64,000 bases of DNA, taken from positions 5,352,159-5,416,158 of the forward strand of contig NZ_CP014007.2 in NCBI RefSeq assembly GCF_001658025.2. Direction: 5' to 3'. Position numbers and translations under genes: made by a program. Positions 1 to 9,245 of the stretch are shown here, piece after piece. Below the pieces are notes generated by a model. That model made no database searches and was not told where the DNA came from. It saw nothing but the letters and a program-made list of their open reading frames with translations. The DNA is from Kosakonia oryzae. GTDB lineage: Bacteria; Pseudomonadota; Gammaproteobacteria; Enterobacterales; Enterobacteriaceae. Each line of letters opens with the position of its first letter. Positions within the stretch are counted from its first letter, which is position 1.

Positions 1-592
1 TGTGCGCATTATTGCAGCGACGCACCAGAATCTGGAGCTGCGCGTTCAGGAAGGCAAATTCCGTGAGGATTTGTTCCACCGGCTGAACGTTATTCGCGTC
101 CACTTGCCGCCGCTGCGCGAACGCCGGGAAGACATTCCTCGTCTTGCGCGTCACTTCTTGCAGGTTGCGGCACGCGAACTGGGTGTCGAAGCCAAGCAGC
201 TGCATCCGGAAACCGAAGCGGCGCTCACGCGTCTGGCCTGGCCGGGTAACGTACGTCAGCTTGAAAATACCTGTCGCTGGTTAACGGTGATGGCTGCGGG
301 CCAGGAAGTGTTGATCCAGGATCTGCCCAGTGAACTGTTTGAAACCTCGGTGCCGGACAGCCCGTCGCAGAGTTTGCCTGACAGCTGGGCAACGCTGCTG
401 GCGCAGTGGGCCGATCGGGCATTACGTTCCGGACATCAAAACCTGCTTTCTGAAGCGCAACCAGAGATGGAACGGACACTGCTGACCACCGCGCTGCGCC
501 ATACTCAGGGGCATAAACAGGAAGCGGCGCGCTTGCTTGGCTGGGGACGTAATACTCTGACACGCAAGTTGAAAGAGCTGGGGATGGAGTAA
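1..592 (+). CDS. glnG: nitrogen regulator NtrC (NR(I)), 3' part
   Basis: C-terminal 196 residues of the sigma-54-dependent response regulator that activates nitrogen-limitation genes. The window edge cuts off the receiver domain and the first half of the AAA+ domain. Visible are the FREDLFHRLNV segment and the sensor-2 motif WPGNVRQLEN (fragment residues 80-89). The last ~25 residues form the Fis-type helix-turn-helix (EAARLLGWGRNTLTRKLKEL). The family length is about 469 residues, so the fragment corresponds to roughly residues 274-469. The match to E. coli NtrC is almost residue for residue. The glnA and glnL genes would be expected to the left, outside the window. Confidence 0.97.
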   Translation, partial: VRIIAATHQNLELRVQEGKFREDLFHRLNVIRVHLPPLRERREDIPRLARHFLQVAARELGVEAKQLHPETEAALTRLAWPGNVRQLENTCRWLTVMAAGQEVLIQDLPSELFETSVPDSPSQSLPDSWATLLAQWADRALRSGHQNLLSEAQPEMERTLLTTALRHTQGHKQEAARLLGWGRNTLTRKLKELGME

Positions 593-703
593 CGTGCGGG
601 TAAAAATGTAAATTATGAATCTCAGCCGCAAATTGACGCTATTTTGCGCTTTACTGTTTATCGCAGTGAAGTATGATCTTGCCCGTTCACGGGGGAGTTC
701 ATG

Positions 704-826
704 ATGCTGGAATCAATTATCAATGTGGTCAGTGCGGGCGTCGAAGCTGGCGCATCAGCAAGCCACACACCGCAAACGGCCATCGCGGCTGTTCTTTGCG
801 CCGCGCTGGTTGGGCTGTTTAGTTAG
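704..826 (+). CDS. yshB: small membrane protein YshB
   Basis: Forty-residue frame beginning MLESIINVVSAG and ending SHTPQTAIAAVLCAALVGLFS after conceptual joining; the C-terminal half is one hydrophobic segment. It closely resembles the 36-residue E. coli YshB, which sits at the same place between glnG and hemN, with a four-residue insertion before SHTPQT. A strong ribosome site GGGGGAG (691-697) lies six bases from this ATG. The ATG at 701 is in frame but only three bases from the site, so 704 is preferred. Biochemical role unknown; a single-pass inner-membrane location is inferred. Confidence 0.88.
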   Translation: MLESIINVVSAGVEAGASASHTPQTAIAAVLCAALVGLFS

Positions 827-860
827 TTTCGCTTGCCGCCGCCGCAAGGTGCTATGCGTT

Positions 861-890
861 TCAGGCCAGTGGTTTTTTGCCCTGGCCTGA
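861..890. other. perfect 9-bp inverted repeat between yshB and hemN ends
   Basis: TCAGGCCAG (861-869) pairs with CTGGCCTGA (882-890) around a 12-base loop holding a run of six T. It sits between the convergent ends of yshB and hemN and may act as a bidirectional terminator, but no T run follows the stem on either strand. Confidence 0.4.
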
Positions 891-902
891 TAACGCTTTC
901 AC

Positions 903-2276
903 TTAAATTACCCTTGAGAACTGCTGCATACGCGCTTTCTGGCGCAAATACGCATCAAAGCACATACAAATATTGCGGATCAGCAAACGCCCTTTCGGTG
1001 TGACCTGTAGCCCCTGCTCATTCATCTCCACCAGCCCATCGTTCATCAGCGGCGCTAACAGGCGTAAGTCTTCAGCAAAATAGTCGCGGAAATTAAGATC
1101 CCATACGCGTTCCGTCGCACCGAAATCCAGCCGGAAATTACAAATCAGGCCTTTAATCACATCACGGCGAATACAGTCGTCACGGGTAAGCGCAATACCG
1201 CGCCACAACGCATCGCCGCGTTCGTCAACCTGCTGGTAGTAGAGCTTCAACTCTTTCTGGTTTTGCGCATAGCCGTCGCCGATCATACTGATGGCGGAAA
1301 CGCCCAGCCCCAGCAAATCACTGTCGCCCTGCGTGGTATAGCCCTGGAAGTTACGGTGCAAAACGCCGTCGCGCTGGGCAATCGCCAGCTCATCATCCGG
1401 GCGGGCGAAGTGATCCATGCCGATAAACTGATAACCGGAGCCGGTCAGTGAGGCGATGGTTTGTTGCAAAATATCGAGCTTCTGCTGCGCCGAAGGCAGA
1501 TCGGCGTCTTTGATTTTGCGTTGCGCGGCAAACAGCGTCGGCAGATGCGCATAGTTGAAGACGCTCAGGCGATCCGGGCTAAGCTCTGCAACACGTTGTA
1601 GCGTAAAGGCGAAGCTTTCCGGCGTCTGTTTCGGTAACCCATAAATCAGATCGATATTTGTTGAGGTAAAACCAATCTCACGGGCGTGGTTGAGCAACGC
1701 AAAGATAAACGCTTCGTCCTGCTCGCGGTTGACCAGCCTTTGCACCTCTTTGTTGAAATCCTGCACGCCCATACTCAGACGGTTAAAACCTTCCGCACGC
1801 AAATGGTCAAGCACGTCGAGTTCGATTTCACGGGGATCGACCTCAATAGAGATCTCTGCGTCAGTATTGAAATCAAAATGGCTGCGCAGCAGCCCCATCA
1901 GGCGGCTGATTTGCGTTTTGTTGAGGTATGTTGGCGTACCGCCGCCCCAATGCAACTGGCTGACGTGGCGACCGCGAAACAACGGCGCGCGATGGGCAAT
2001 TTCCTGCTCCAGCGCATCGAGATATTGATCGGCCTTATGCTGCTGGCGGGTGACGATTTTATTGCAGCCACAGAAGTAGCAAAGTTTGTGGCAAAACGGA
2101 ATATGCACATACAGCGACAGCGGGCGCTCAGGATAACGCGCAACCGCCTGGCGAAAATCCTCTTCGCCGTAAGCGTCTGAAAACTCCAGCGCGGTGGGAT
2201 AGGACGTGTAGCGCGGCCCGGAATAGTTATATTTCTGGATCAGGGCCAGATCCCAGTCGATAATTTGCTCTGACAT
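903..2276 (-). CDS. hemN: oxygen-independent coproporphyrinogen III dehydrogenase HemN
   Basis: Radical-SAM enzyme of anaerobic haem synthesis. It oxidatively decarboxylates coproporphyrinogen III to protoporphyrinogen IX in the cytoplasm. At 457 residues it has the E. coli length. The 4Fe-4S cluster motif is C62-x3-C66-x2-C69, followed by C71. The SAM-contact glycine motif HWGGGTPTYL and a C-terminal HemN domain follow. The ribosome site GGAG overlaps the stop region of the small upstream frame at 2280-2453, suggesting translation coupling. It lies downstream of yihI on the same strand. Confidence 0.97.
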   Translation of the reverse strand: MSEQIIDWDLALIQKYNYSGPRYTSYPTALEFSDAYGEEDFRQAVARYPERPLSLYVHIPFCHKLCYFCGCNKIVTRQQHKADQYLDALEQEIAHRAPLFRGRHVSQLHWGGGTPTYLNKTQISRLMGLLRSHFDFNTDAEISIEVDPREIELDVLDHLRAEGFNRLSMGVQDFNKEVQRLVNREQDEAFIFALLNHAREIGFTSTNIDLIYGLPKQTPESFAFTLQRVAELSPDRLSVFNYAHLPTLFAAQRKIKDADLPSAQQKLDILQQTIASLTGSGYQFIGMDHFARPDDELAIAQRDGVLHRNFQGYTTQGDSDLLGLGVSAISMIGDGYAQNQKELKLYYQQVDERGDALWRGIALTRDDCIRRDVIKGLICNFRLDFGATERVWDLNFRDYFAEDLRLLAPLMNDGLVEMNEQGLQVTPKGRLLIRNICMCFDAYLRQKARMQQFSRVI

Positions 2277-2279
2277 TGC

Positions 2280-2453
2280 TTACTCCTTCCGATGACGCCG
2301 CTGGCGGTTCCGGCGGCCCGGCCTGACCTCGTTGCGGGTCATAAGCCGGTTGCGCAGCCACACTTTGCGCTGCGACAACCGCTGTAGTTTAACGAATAAC
2401 CACACCAGATAACATATAACCGGAAGGGTTATAAGCAGGACGGGAAAGCCCAT
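2280..2453 (-). CDS. putative small membrane-anchored basic protein between yihI and hemN
   Basis: A 57-residue frame starting ATG at 2453, nine bases after the yihI stop and ending four bases before the hemN start. Residues 3-23 are strongly hydrophobic (VLLITLPVICYLVWLF core). The rest is very basic, with a C-terminal tail rich in Arg (GRRNRQRRHRKE). A topology of one N-terminal membrane helix plus a cationic cytoplasmic tail is inferred. The gap is fully occupied and in phase with an operon yihI-this-hemN, which supports a real gene. No strong Shine-Dalgarno precedes the ATG, so expression may depend on coupling to yihI. I do not recognise the family. Longer membrane-anchored DUF2489 proteins occupy this slot in some other gammaproteobacteria, but a relation is only a guess. 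Confidence 0.5.
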   Translation of the reverse strand: MGFPVLLITLPVICYLVWLFVKLQRLSQRKVWLRNRLMTRNEVRPGRRNRQRRHRKE

Positions 2454-2462
2454 AGAAAAGGA

Positions 2463-2966
2463 TCAGTTGCCGCCTTTCAGCAGGCGCATCATATCTTCCC
2501 GGCCTTCCTCTTCTTCGTCGTCTTCATCATCATCGTAAGAAAGGCCCAGTTTCTGCATCAACTCATCGATGCGGTCCAGTTTGGCGTCAACCCATGCCTG
2601 ATCATCAGCGCTCAGGGTTTCACCCTCTTCAAGACGTTCCAGTAGCGCATCCAGGCGCTCATCCGTTTCCAGCATCTCCAACTCAGCCTGCGGTGAAAGC
2701 ATAGGTTTCTCGCTCTTAGGTTTGTGCTGCTTGTTGACCGGTGTGTCGGTGACACCCAGCGGGATCGGTTTTTTGCTGCCAACGCGCGGGTCTTTCTGCA
2801 ACTTGCCTTTACCGGTGCCAGAAGACTCACCGCCACCGTTCGCACGGCTGCCAGAGACATTACCGCGATGCTTTTTCTCGCGTTTACGTTCGCGGCCTTC
2901 CTGATTCAATTCTTCACGGGTTTTGCGGCGCACTTTGCTGCGCGGATTGGAGGACGGTTTTTTCAT
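2463..2966 (-). CDS. yihI: Der GTPase-activating protein YihI
   Basis: Regulator of ribosome assembly that stimulates the GTPase activity of Der (EngA). It has 167 residues, close to 169 in E. coli. The N-terminal third is highly basic and low complexity ([20 protein letters not shown]). A conserved middle, [23 protein letters not shown], forms the Der-binding helices. The C-terminus has an acidic stretch ([12 protein letters not shown]) before MMRLLKGGN. It begins the transcription unit that continues through a small frame into hemN, and csrC lies just upstream on the same strand. Confidence 0.95.
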   Translation of the reverse strand: MKKPSSNPRSKVRRKTREELNQEGRERKREKKHRGNVSGSRANGGGESSGTGKGKLQKDPRVGSKKPIPLGVTDTPVNKQHKPKSEKPMLSPQAELEMLETDERLDALLERLEEGETLSADDQAWVDAKLDRIDELMQKLGLSYDDDEDDEEEEGREDMMRLLKGGN

Positions 2967-3033
2967 AATAGTCGTCTTAAGTCGTTTTCTTCAGTATAGA
3001 ATTGCGGCGGAATCTAGCAGAAAGCAAGCAAAG

Positions 3034-3268
3034 AAAAAAGGCGACAGTGTAAACCGTCGCCTTTTTTCTTGACCTTCAACCCGAAGCCGGGTTTTACGTT
3101 CCCTGTTTGCTGTCAACTGCCCTGTCTATCCCTTAGCTAAGAACGTTCCCTGTTGAGGTCCCTTTCCTTGCAAACATCTCCTGACGTTATCCTGTGGTCT
3201 TCGCCTCCTGGCGCTCCCGACCCCTCGTTCCTTGAGTCTTCCTTCCCTTTCAGGCCTCCTGCCTTGTG
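3034..3268 (-). ncRNA. csrC: CsrA-sequestering small RNA CsrC
   Basis: About 235 bases read on the minus strand between yihA and yihI, the same position as csrC in E. coli. About 13 GGA motifs, the CsrA contact sequence, lie between 3100 and 3265. The core around 3185-3235 (GGGAGCGCCAGGAGGCGAAGAC) matches E. coli CsrC. It ends in a strong intrinsic terminator: a GGCGAC stem at 3040-3061 followed by six T, with the same downstream TTTGCTTGC sequence as E. coli. The start is estimated from a TAAAGT -10 box at 3275-3280 with TTGTCT upstream. CsrC RNA binds and titrates CsrA, relieving repression of its mRNA targets. Confidence 0.9.
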
Positions 3269-3508
3269 AGGGTTACTTTAACCTTCTGAGCTAAACAGAC
3301 AAGCATTAACAGGACTTGAAACGCTAGTTTCAGACTATTCTTCAACCATAAGTTATTGATTAAAATATTCTTATCCATTTATCAACCTGAAATTTCTCTG
3401 AAAGTTCGCATAGCAGGAAGGGCCAATATCTTACAAATGGCGCGGTAATGGCTTACGGCTGCCGGACAGGTTTCTGGCGAGAAAAACAGCCTTTTGTTCC
3501 GGTTCAGG

Positions 3509-3514
3509 TATAAT
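3509..3514 (+). promoter_or_regulatory. -10 box of the yihA promoter
   Basis: Perfect TATAAT hexamer about 33 bases before the yihA start codon. No convincing -35 is visible at 16-18 bases upstream. Confidence 0.6.
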
Positions 3515-3546
3515 CGCCGCATGCTTTGATGATGGAGACGACCGTT

Positions 3547-4173
3547 TTGACAAACCTGAATTACCAAAAGACGCATTTTGTCACCAGTGCGCCTGATATT
3601 CGCCACTTGCCTGCCGATACCGGCGTTGAAGTGGCTTTTGCCGGCCGTTCCAATGCAGGTAAATCGAGCGCGCTTAACACATTAACTCAACAGAAAAACC
3701 TGGCGCGCACCTCAAAAACCCCTGGCCGTACGCAACTGATTAACCTCTTTGAAGTTGCCGAGGGCAAACGCCTCGTCGATTTGCCGGGTTACGGCTACGC
3801 CGAAGTGCCGGAAGAGATGAAGCTCAAATGGCAACGCTCATTGGGGGAATATCTGGAAAAACGCCAGTGCTTGCAGGGGCTGGTGGTGCTGATGGACATT
3901 CGCCATCCATTAAAAGATCTCGATCAGCAGATGATCTCATGGGCAGTAGAGAGCAACTTGCAGGTTCTCGTGCTGCTGACCAAAGCAGACAAACTGGCCA
4001 GCGGCGCACGTAAAACGCAGCTTAATATGGTACGGGAAGCGGTGCTGGCTTTTAACGGTGAAGTGCAGGTTGAAGCATTCTCTTCACTGAAAAAACAGGG
4101 CGTGGATAAATTGCGTGAAAAACTGGACGGCTGGTTCAGTTCCCTGCCGCCGGTTGAAGAAACCGACGCATAA
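3547..4173 (+). CDS. yihA: ribosome biogenesis GTP-binding protein YihA/EngB
   Basis: Essential GTPase of the TrmE-Era-EngA-EngB-Septin class, needed for 50S subunit assembly and cell division. It has 208 residues from a TTG start at 3547, which reproduces the E. coli N-terminus MTNLNY. GGAG at 3534-3537 precedes it by nine bases; in-frame ATGs at 3529 and 3532 are possible but lie on the ribosome site. G1 is GRSNAGKS (residues 33-40), G3 is DLPG (~78-81) and G4 is TKAD (~140). A TATAAT box lies at 3509-3514 and a terminator follows at 4181-4207. Confidence 0.95.
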   Translation: MTNLNYQKTHFVTSAPDIRHLPADTGVEVAFAGRSNAGKSSALNTLTQQKNLARTSKTPGRTQLINLFEVAEGKRLVDLPGYGYAEVPEEMKLKWQRSLGEYLEKRQCLQGLVVLMDIRHPLKDLDQQMISWAVESNLQVLVLLTKADKLASGARKTQLNMVREAVLAFNGEVQVEAFSSLKKQGVDKLREKLDGWFSSLPPVEETDA

Positions 4174-4180
4174 TTCTCAG

Positions 4181-4207
4181 GTGCGGCGTCCGCCGCGCTT
4201 TTTCTTT
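4181..4207 (+). terminator. intrinsic terminator after yihA
   Basis: Stem GCGGC/GCCGC with loop GTCC (4183-4196), followed by GCTTTTTCTTT. It lies eight bases after the yihA stop and just before the convergent 3' end of Spot 42. Confidence 0.75.
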
Positions 4208-4212
4208 CGCAC

Positions 4213-4322
4213 AATAAAAAACGCCCCAGTCATTACTGACTGGGGCGGCTAAATATTCAGCCAAATCCGATTACGTGAAGTAAAAGGTCTGAAAGATAGA
4301 ACATCTTACCTCTGTACCCTAC
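4213..4322 (-). ncRNA. spf: Spot 42 small RNA
   Basis: A 110-base RNA, nearly identical to the 109-base E. coli Spot 42. The 5' end GTAGGGTACAGAGGTAAGAT is at 4322, and the terminator stem GCCCCAGTCA/TGACTGGGGC is followed by six T ending at 4213. It lies between yihA and polA as in E. coli. Spot 42 is an Hfq-dependent regulator that pairs with galK and many secondary-carbon and TCA mRNAs. In E. coli its transcription is repressed by cAMP-CRP. A half-matching CRP-like site (TGTGA plus a poor second half, 4399-4414) lies upstream, but I do not claim it. Confidence 0.96.
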
Positions 4323-4470
4323 GCAAATAACTTTACTCCCTTTTTGGATCCGGACAAAGCACTTTTTGTAATTTCTTTTCAATTTTTACATATGGAATTC
4401 TAATGATTGTCACAAAACTGTCGGCGATATGTTGCTTACTTACAGAAAAAGCGCCTTATTCACCGAACGC

Positions 4471-7257
4471 TTAGTGCGCTTGATCCCAGTTTTGCCCGCT
4501 CCCCACTTCCACCAGCAAAGGCACATCAAGCGTGGTGCTGCTTTCCATTAATTCATGGATCTTTTTCGACACGGCATCAACGTCATCTTTATGCACTTCG
4601 AACACCAGTTCATCGTGCACCTGCATGATCATACGCACGCGAGGTTTTTCGCTTTGCAGCCAGCCATCCACGGCAATCATTGCCCGTTTGATGATATCGG
4701 CCGCCGTACCCTGCATCGGTGCGTTGATTGCTGCACGCTCCGCCCCTGCACGTCGGGCGGCATTGCTTGATTTGATGTCCGGCAAATAGAGACGACGGCC
4801 CTCCAGCGTTTCCACATAACCGCGATCTTTCGCCTGCGCCCGTGTGCGCTCCATATACTCCAGTACGCCAGGGTAACGCTCAAAGTAAAGATCCATATAC
4901 TTCTGCGACTCTTTGCGCGGAATATTAAGCTGTCGGGACAAACCAAAGGCACTCATTCCGTAGATCAAACCAAAGTTGATCGCTTTCGCACTGCGACGCT
5001 GTTCATTGCTTACGCTTTCCAGCGGCAAACCGAAGACTTCGGCGGCGGTCGCCCGGTGAATATCTTTACCTTCAGCAAAGGCTGACAGCAGGCCTTTATC
5101 GCGCGACAAATGCGCCATAATACGCAGTTCAATTTGCGAGTAGTCTGCCGAGACAATCACATAATCTTTCGGCGCAATAAACGCCTGGCGAATGCGTCGC
5201 CCTTCATCATTGCGCACCGGAATGTTTTGCAGGTTTGGATCGGTAGATGACAAACGCCCGGTTGCCGTTACCGCCTGGTGATACGAGGTGTGTACACGGC
5301 CGGTTTTTGGATTAATCATCAGCGGCAGCTTGTCGGTGTAGGTTGATTTGAGCTTGGCCAACCCACGGTATTCCAGAATGACTTTCGGCAACGGATAATC
5401 AAGCGCCAGCTCTTCCAGCACCTCTTCTGACGTTGAAGGCGCGCCGCCCGGCGTTTTCTTCAGCGGTTTAATCCCCTGTTTTTCAAACAGAATGGTTTGC
5501 AACTGCTTGGTTGATGAGAGGTTAAATGGCTCACCTGCAATGTCGTGCGCTTTTTTCTCCAGCTCAGCCAGGCGCAATGTCAGCTCTTCGGAATGCTTAT
5601 GCAGCACCGCAGGATCAATATTGACGCCGTTACGTTCAATGCGCGAGAGCACTGGCACCAGCGGCATTTCGATATTCTGGAATACATTCAGCGGCCCGGC
5701 ATTTTTTTGCAACTCCGGCCACATCTTAAGATGCAGTTGCAGCGTGACATCAGCATCTTCCGCCGCGTAGCGCCCCGCCTGTTCCAGAGCGATTTGGTTA
5801 AAAGTAAGCTGGTTTTTGCCCTTGCCGGCAATCTCTTCAAAAGTGATGGTCTTATGCTGCAACCAGCGTTCAGACAGGCTGTCCATATCGTGGCGGCCGA
5901 CAACGCTATCCAACGTGTAGGATTCGAGCATGGTGTCGAACACGATACCGCGTAGCTCAATGCCGTAGTTTTCCAGCACACCGCGATCGTATTTCAGGTT
6001 TTGCCCTACTTTGCGGGCATTCTCATCTTCCAGCAGCGGTTTAAGCAGTTCTAACACGCGATCGCGGTCGATTTGGTCAGGCGCATCAAGATAATCATGC
6101 GCGACCGGCACATAAGCGGCGACGCCTGGTTCAATCGCAAAGGAGAGGCCAACCAGATTAGCACTGATATTATCGAGGCTGTCCGTTTCGGTATCAAAGG
6201 CAAACAGCGGCGCGCTCTTCAGTTTCGCGATCCACTGTTGCAACGTCTCTTCGTCAAGAATAGTGACGTATTGTTCCGCAGAGAGTGTGGCGGCCGGCAT
6301 ATCAGCTTCCGCTTCCACCACAATGGTTTCCTGCGGTTTCGCCGCAGGTTTCGCGCTTTTCGCTTGCAACCATTTACCGGCTTCGACGTCTGTTATCCAG
6401 CGTTTGAATTCATATTGCTTAAACAACCCAAGCAGTTCCTGAACCGCAGGTTGCTGCACTTCCAGTTGCTCACACGTCAGTTCCAGTTGGACATCGGTTT
6501 TGATGGTCGCCAGTTGATAAGAGAGGTACGCCACCTCTTTATTCTGCTCCAGCTTCGCGGCCATGTTTTTTGCACCACGGAAGGTCAGTCCGGCAATTTT
6601 ATCTGATTCAGCATACAGCGTATCCAGACCACCCAGCCCTTGTAGCAGCGCCTGCGCGGTTTTCTCACCCACGCCAGGAACGCCCGGAATGTTATCGGAG
6701 GAGTCGCCCATCAGCGCCAGGAAATCGATGATCAGTTCAGGCGGTACACCGTATTTAGTGACAACCTCATCCGGGCCGAGAATGGTGTTGGTCATAGTAT
6801 TGATCAACGTGATACCCGGCGTTACCAGTTGCGCCATATCCTTATCACCGGTACTGATCAGCACCGGGCGTCCCATTTTCTCGGCTTCTCGCGCCAGCGT
6901 GCCGATCACATCATCCGCTTCCACGCCAGAAACCGCCAATAACGGCAGGCCCATCGCTTTAACCATGGCGTGCAGCGGTTCTATTTGCGCACGCAGATCG
7001 TCTGGCATCGGAGGACGATGAGATTTGTAATGCTCAAACAGCTCATCACGGAAGGTTTTTCCTTTCGCATCAAACACCACGGCGGCATGGGTCGGCTGAT
7101 ATTGCAGGATCAGGCTACGCAGCATATTCAGCACGCCGTACATGGCACCGGTGGGTTCTCCGGCGCTGTTGGTTAGCGGCGGGAACGCATGATATGCGCG
7201 ATAGAGGTAAGATGAACCGTCAACAAGGATAAGGGGATTTTCTGGGATCTGAACCAT
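4471..7257 (-). CDS. polA: DNA polymerase I
   Basis: Repair and Okazaki-fragment-maturation polymerase, 928 residues as in E. coli. It has three domains in order: 5'-3' exonuclease with FEN motifs (residues 1-~290), 3'-5' proofreading exonuclease (~325-515, FDTETDS and YAAEDADVT), and the family A polymerase. Motif A is [11 protein letters not shown] and motif C is [10 protein letters not shown]. All acidic catalytic positions visible in these motifs are present. The upstream region carries two DnaA boxes (7382-7402). DnaA has been reported to stimulate polA expression in E. coli. Confidence 0.98.
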   Translation of the reverse strand: MVQIPENPLILVDGSSYLYRAYHAFPPLTNSAGEPTGAMYGVLNMLRSLILQYQPTHAAVVFDAKGKTFRDELFEHYKSHRPPMPDDLRAQIEPLHAMVKAMGLPLLAVSGVEADDVIGTLAREAEKMGRPVLISTGDKDMAQLVTPGITLINTMTNTILGPDEVVTKYGVPPELIIDFLALMGDSSDNIPGVPGVGEKTAQALLQGLGGLDTLYAESDKIAGLTFRGAKNMAAKLEQNKEVAYLSYQLATIKTDVQLELTCEQLEVQQPAVQELLGLFKQYEFKRWITDVEAGKWLQAKSAKPAAKPQETIVVEAEADMPAATLSAEQYVTILDEETLQQWIAKLKSAPLFAFDTETDSLDNISANLVGLSFAIEPGVAAYVPVAHDYLDAPDQIDRDRVLELLKPLLEDENARKVGQNLKYDRGVLENYGIELRGIVFDTMLESYTLDSVVGRHDMDSLSERWLQHKTITFEEIAGKGKNQLTFNQIALEQAGRYAAEDADVTLQLHLKMWPELQKNAGPLNVFQNIEMPLVPVLSRIERNGVNIDPAVLHKHSEELTLRLAELEKKAHDIAGEPFNLSSTKQLQTILFEKQGIKPLKKTPGGAPSTSEEVLEELALDYPLPKVILEYRGLAKLKSTYTDKLPLMINPKTGRVHTSYHQAVTATGRLSSTDPNLQNIPVRNDEGRRIRQAFIAPKDYVIVSADYSQIELRIMAHLSRDKGLLSAFAEGKDIHRATAAEVFGLPLESVSNEQRRSAKAINFGLIYGMSAFGLSRQLNIPRKESQKYMDLYFERYPGVLEYMERTRAQAKDRGYVETLEGRRLYLPDIKSSNAARRAGAERAAINAPMQGTAADIIKRAMIAVDGWLQSEKPRVRMIMQVHDELVFEVHKDDVDAVSKKIHELMESSTTLDVPLLVEVGSGQNWDQAH

Positions 7258-7381
7258 GATGTCCGTGCCTGTTTATCAATTTATAGCTAAAGGATGCCAC
7301 AGACAGGGAGAAAACATGAGTTTTTCACGGTATTTGCCGGAAAAGATTTCGCGATCGTCGGGATCGCTCGCACAATAAACC

Positions 7382-7402
7382 TGTGGATAAGTTTGTGAAT
7401 AA
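7382..7402 (-). promoter_or_regulatory. two tandem DnaA boxes upstream of polA
   Basis: TGTGGATAA at 7382-7390 is the complement of the perfect box TTATCCACA. It is followed three bases later by TGTGAATAA (7394-7402), a one-mismatch box. They lie 125-145 bases upstream of the polA start. The rest of the polA-yihG gap (7258-7646) is AT-rich, with no other feature I can support. Confidence 0.7.
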
Positions 7403-7646
7403 TTTCTGTCCGGCTGGATTTTTGTGCCCTTCTGGCGATCGTAAAAAAACACAATCACTTTATATTTAATTAGTTACGCAAAGATAAAAGATCATTATTG
7501 CCTTTTGATGGCAATTTACTCTATGTGGATATAAGAAAAGTCAATCGGCATTCTCTATTCCAGAGGCACCGGGTATTACCAGCAAGGTTTAAGCATTCCT
7601 GCACTGGGTTTTCTGCTAAAATCAGCGCCTTACTCTTCTTTATTAT

Positions 7647-8591
7647 GTGCCTTTAGTAGCTAACTTTCTGAATACTTTAACTATGTCGAGATTGCTTGCA
7701 GTATTTACTCTGTTTATGAGTGTCCTGCTTACCATACTGGTTACTATTTTTTGCTCCGTGCCAATTATTGTCGCGGGCTTACTCAAGCTGCTGCTTCCAG
7801 TGCCTGTCTTGTGGAGAGCAATCTCAGCCTTCTGTAATTTCATGATGTATTGCTGGTGTGCAGGCCTCTCATGGCTGCTGCATCTCAACCCGCATTTAAA
7901 ATGGGATGTTGAAGGGCTGGAAGGACTGAATAAAAAGAACTGGTATTTGCTGATCTGCAATCACCATAGCTGGGCAGATATCGTGGTGTTATGCGTGCTG
8001 TTTCGCAAACATATCCCGATGAATAAATATTTCCTTAAGCAACAACTCGCCTGGGTACCCTTTATCGGGCTCGCCTGCTGGGCGCTGGATATGCCATTTA
8101 TGCGCCGCTACTCCAGAAGCTATCTGCTCCGTCACCCGGAGCGCCGCGGCAAAGATGTGGAAACCACACGGCGCTCGTGTGAGAAGTTTCGCCATCATCC
8201 CACAACGATTGTGAATTTCGTGGAAGGCTCGCGCTTTACCGAGGAAAAGCGTCGGCAGACACGTTCCCCCTTCAAAAATCTATTGCCACCAAAAGCGGCC
8301 GGTATTGCCATGGCGCTGAATGTGCTGGGAGAACAGTTTGATAAGCTACTGGATGTTACTTTGTGCTACCCGGAAAATGATAAGACGCCTTTCTTTGATA
8401 TGCTCAGCGGCAAGCTGACACGCATTGTCGTACGTATTAATTTGCTGCCGGTGAATGAAGAACTGCATGGCGATTACGTCAACGACAAGAATTTTAAACG
8501 CGGTTTTCAGCAATGGCTGAATAAATTATGGTCCGGCAAAGATGAACATATCGACGCGATAAAAGCGCAATATAAAAACGCCGGTCATTGA
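7647..8591 (+). CDS. yihG: lysophospholipid acyltransferase YihG
   Basis: Inner-membrane acyltransferase of the PlsC (LPLAT) family; E. coli YihG has 1-acylglycerol-3-phosphate acyltransferase activity. An N-terminal hydrophobic region (~residues 13-50) precedes the catalytic NHHSWAD box (H-x4-D) and the substrate box EGSRFT. It has 314 residues against 310 in E. coli. The start is uncertain. GTG 7647 gives a sequence that contains the counterpart of the E. coli N-terminus, but no clear ribosome site precedes it. ATG 7683 is an alternative that shortens the protein by 12 residues. It is convergent with dsbA across a shared terminator. Confidence 0.92.
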   Translation: MPLVANFLNTLTMSRLLAVFTLFMSVLLTILVTIFCSVPIIVAGLLKLLLPVPVLWRAISAFCNFMMYCWCAGLSWLLHLNPHLKWDVEGLEGLNKKNWYLLICNHHSWADIVVLCVLFRKHIPMNKYFLKQQLAWVPFIGLACWALDMPFMRRYSRSYLLRHPERRGKDVETTRRSCEKFRHHPTTIVNFVEGSRFTEEKRRQTRSPFKNLLPPKAAGIAMALNVLGEQFDKLLDVTLCYPENDKTPFFDMLSGKLTRIVVRINLLPVNEELHGDYVNDKNFKRGFQQWLNKLWSGKDEHIDAIKAQYKNAGH

Positions 8592-8607
8592 CCGGCGTTA
8601 TTTTTTT
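8577..8607. terminator. bidirectional terminator between yihG and dsbA
   Basis: Perfect inverted repeat AACGCCGGTCA/TGACCGGCGTT (8577-8587 and 8589-8599). It is followed by seven T on the plus strand and preceded by an A run that serves the minus strand. It overlaps the last codons and stop of yihG. Confidence 0.85.
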
Positions 8608-9229
8608 ACTTCTTCTCTACCAGATATTTTACTGTATCTGCGTAGTCTTTCACGAAAGCATCCAGGCTACTGCCGTCCATACCCTGCTGGTTAACCTGGT
8701 ATTTACCGTTAACGAACATGGCAGGAACGCCCTGCAATTGAAGGTCAGCAGCCGCTTTTTCCTGCTGTGCAACCAGTGATTTCACCACGAAGCTGTTCCA
8801 CGCCGCATCATACTCTTCGCCTTTTACGCCAGCGCTGATGAAGACATCGCGGATATCGGCAACGGACTGGACAGTCTGAGTTTTTTGCACCGCTTCAAAC
8901 ATGGGGGAAGTAATTTTATCTTCCACGCCAAGCGCCATTGCAACCGCCCAGGCCTGGGTCATTTCTTTACCCAGCGGCCCCAGAAATTCAACATGGTACT
9001 TGGTCATTTTGGTGCCCTGTGGCAGCTTTTCTTTCACAGCGCTGGCAACGTGCCATACCTGTTCAAAGTCATAGCAATGCGGGCAATAGAACGAAAAGAA
9101 CTCAAGGACCTGCGGCTCCCCTGCCACTGGCTTATCAAGCGTAATAAACTGCTTACCATCAGTGGGTTGAGCAGCTGCGGCGCTAAAAGCCAGAATCATT
9201 CCTGCCAGCGCCAAAAAGATCTTCTTCAT
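8606..9229 (-). CDS. dsbA: periplasmic thiol:disulfide oxidoreductase DsbA
   Basis: Primary disulfide-bond donor for exported proteins, reoxidised by DsbB. It has 207 residues. The signal peptide [19 protein letters not shown] is cleaved before Ala20 by analogy with E. coli. The active site is C49-P-H-C52 (YCPHCYDFE), and the cis-Pro region is GVPAMFVNG. It lies 16 bases downstream of srkA on the same strand, the arrangement known in E. coli where both are co-transcribed and respond to Cpx envelope stress. Confidence 0.97.
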   Translation of the reverse strand: MKKIFLALAGMILAFSAAAAQPTDGKQFITLDKPVAGEPQVLEFFSFYCPHCYDFEQVWHVASAVKEKLPQGTKMTKYHVEFLGPLGKEMTQAWAVAMALGVEDKITSPMFEAVQKTQTVQSVADIRDVFISAGVKGEEYDAAWNSFVVKSLVAQQEKAAADLQLQGVPAMFVNGKYQVNQQGMDGSSLDAFVKDYADTVKYLVEKK

Positions 9230-9245
9230 GGTTAATTCTCTCCAT

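Noticed and set aside
4399..4414. Possible CRP site upstream of Spot 42
   Set aside because: Only one half site (TGTGA) is good and the position relative to the start (about -84) is not that of a clear repressor site.
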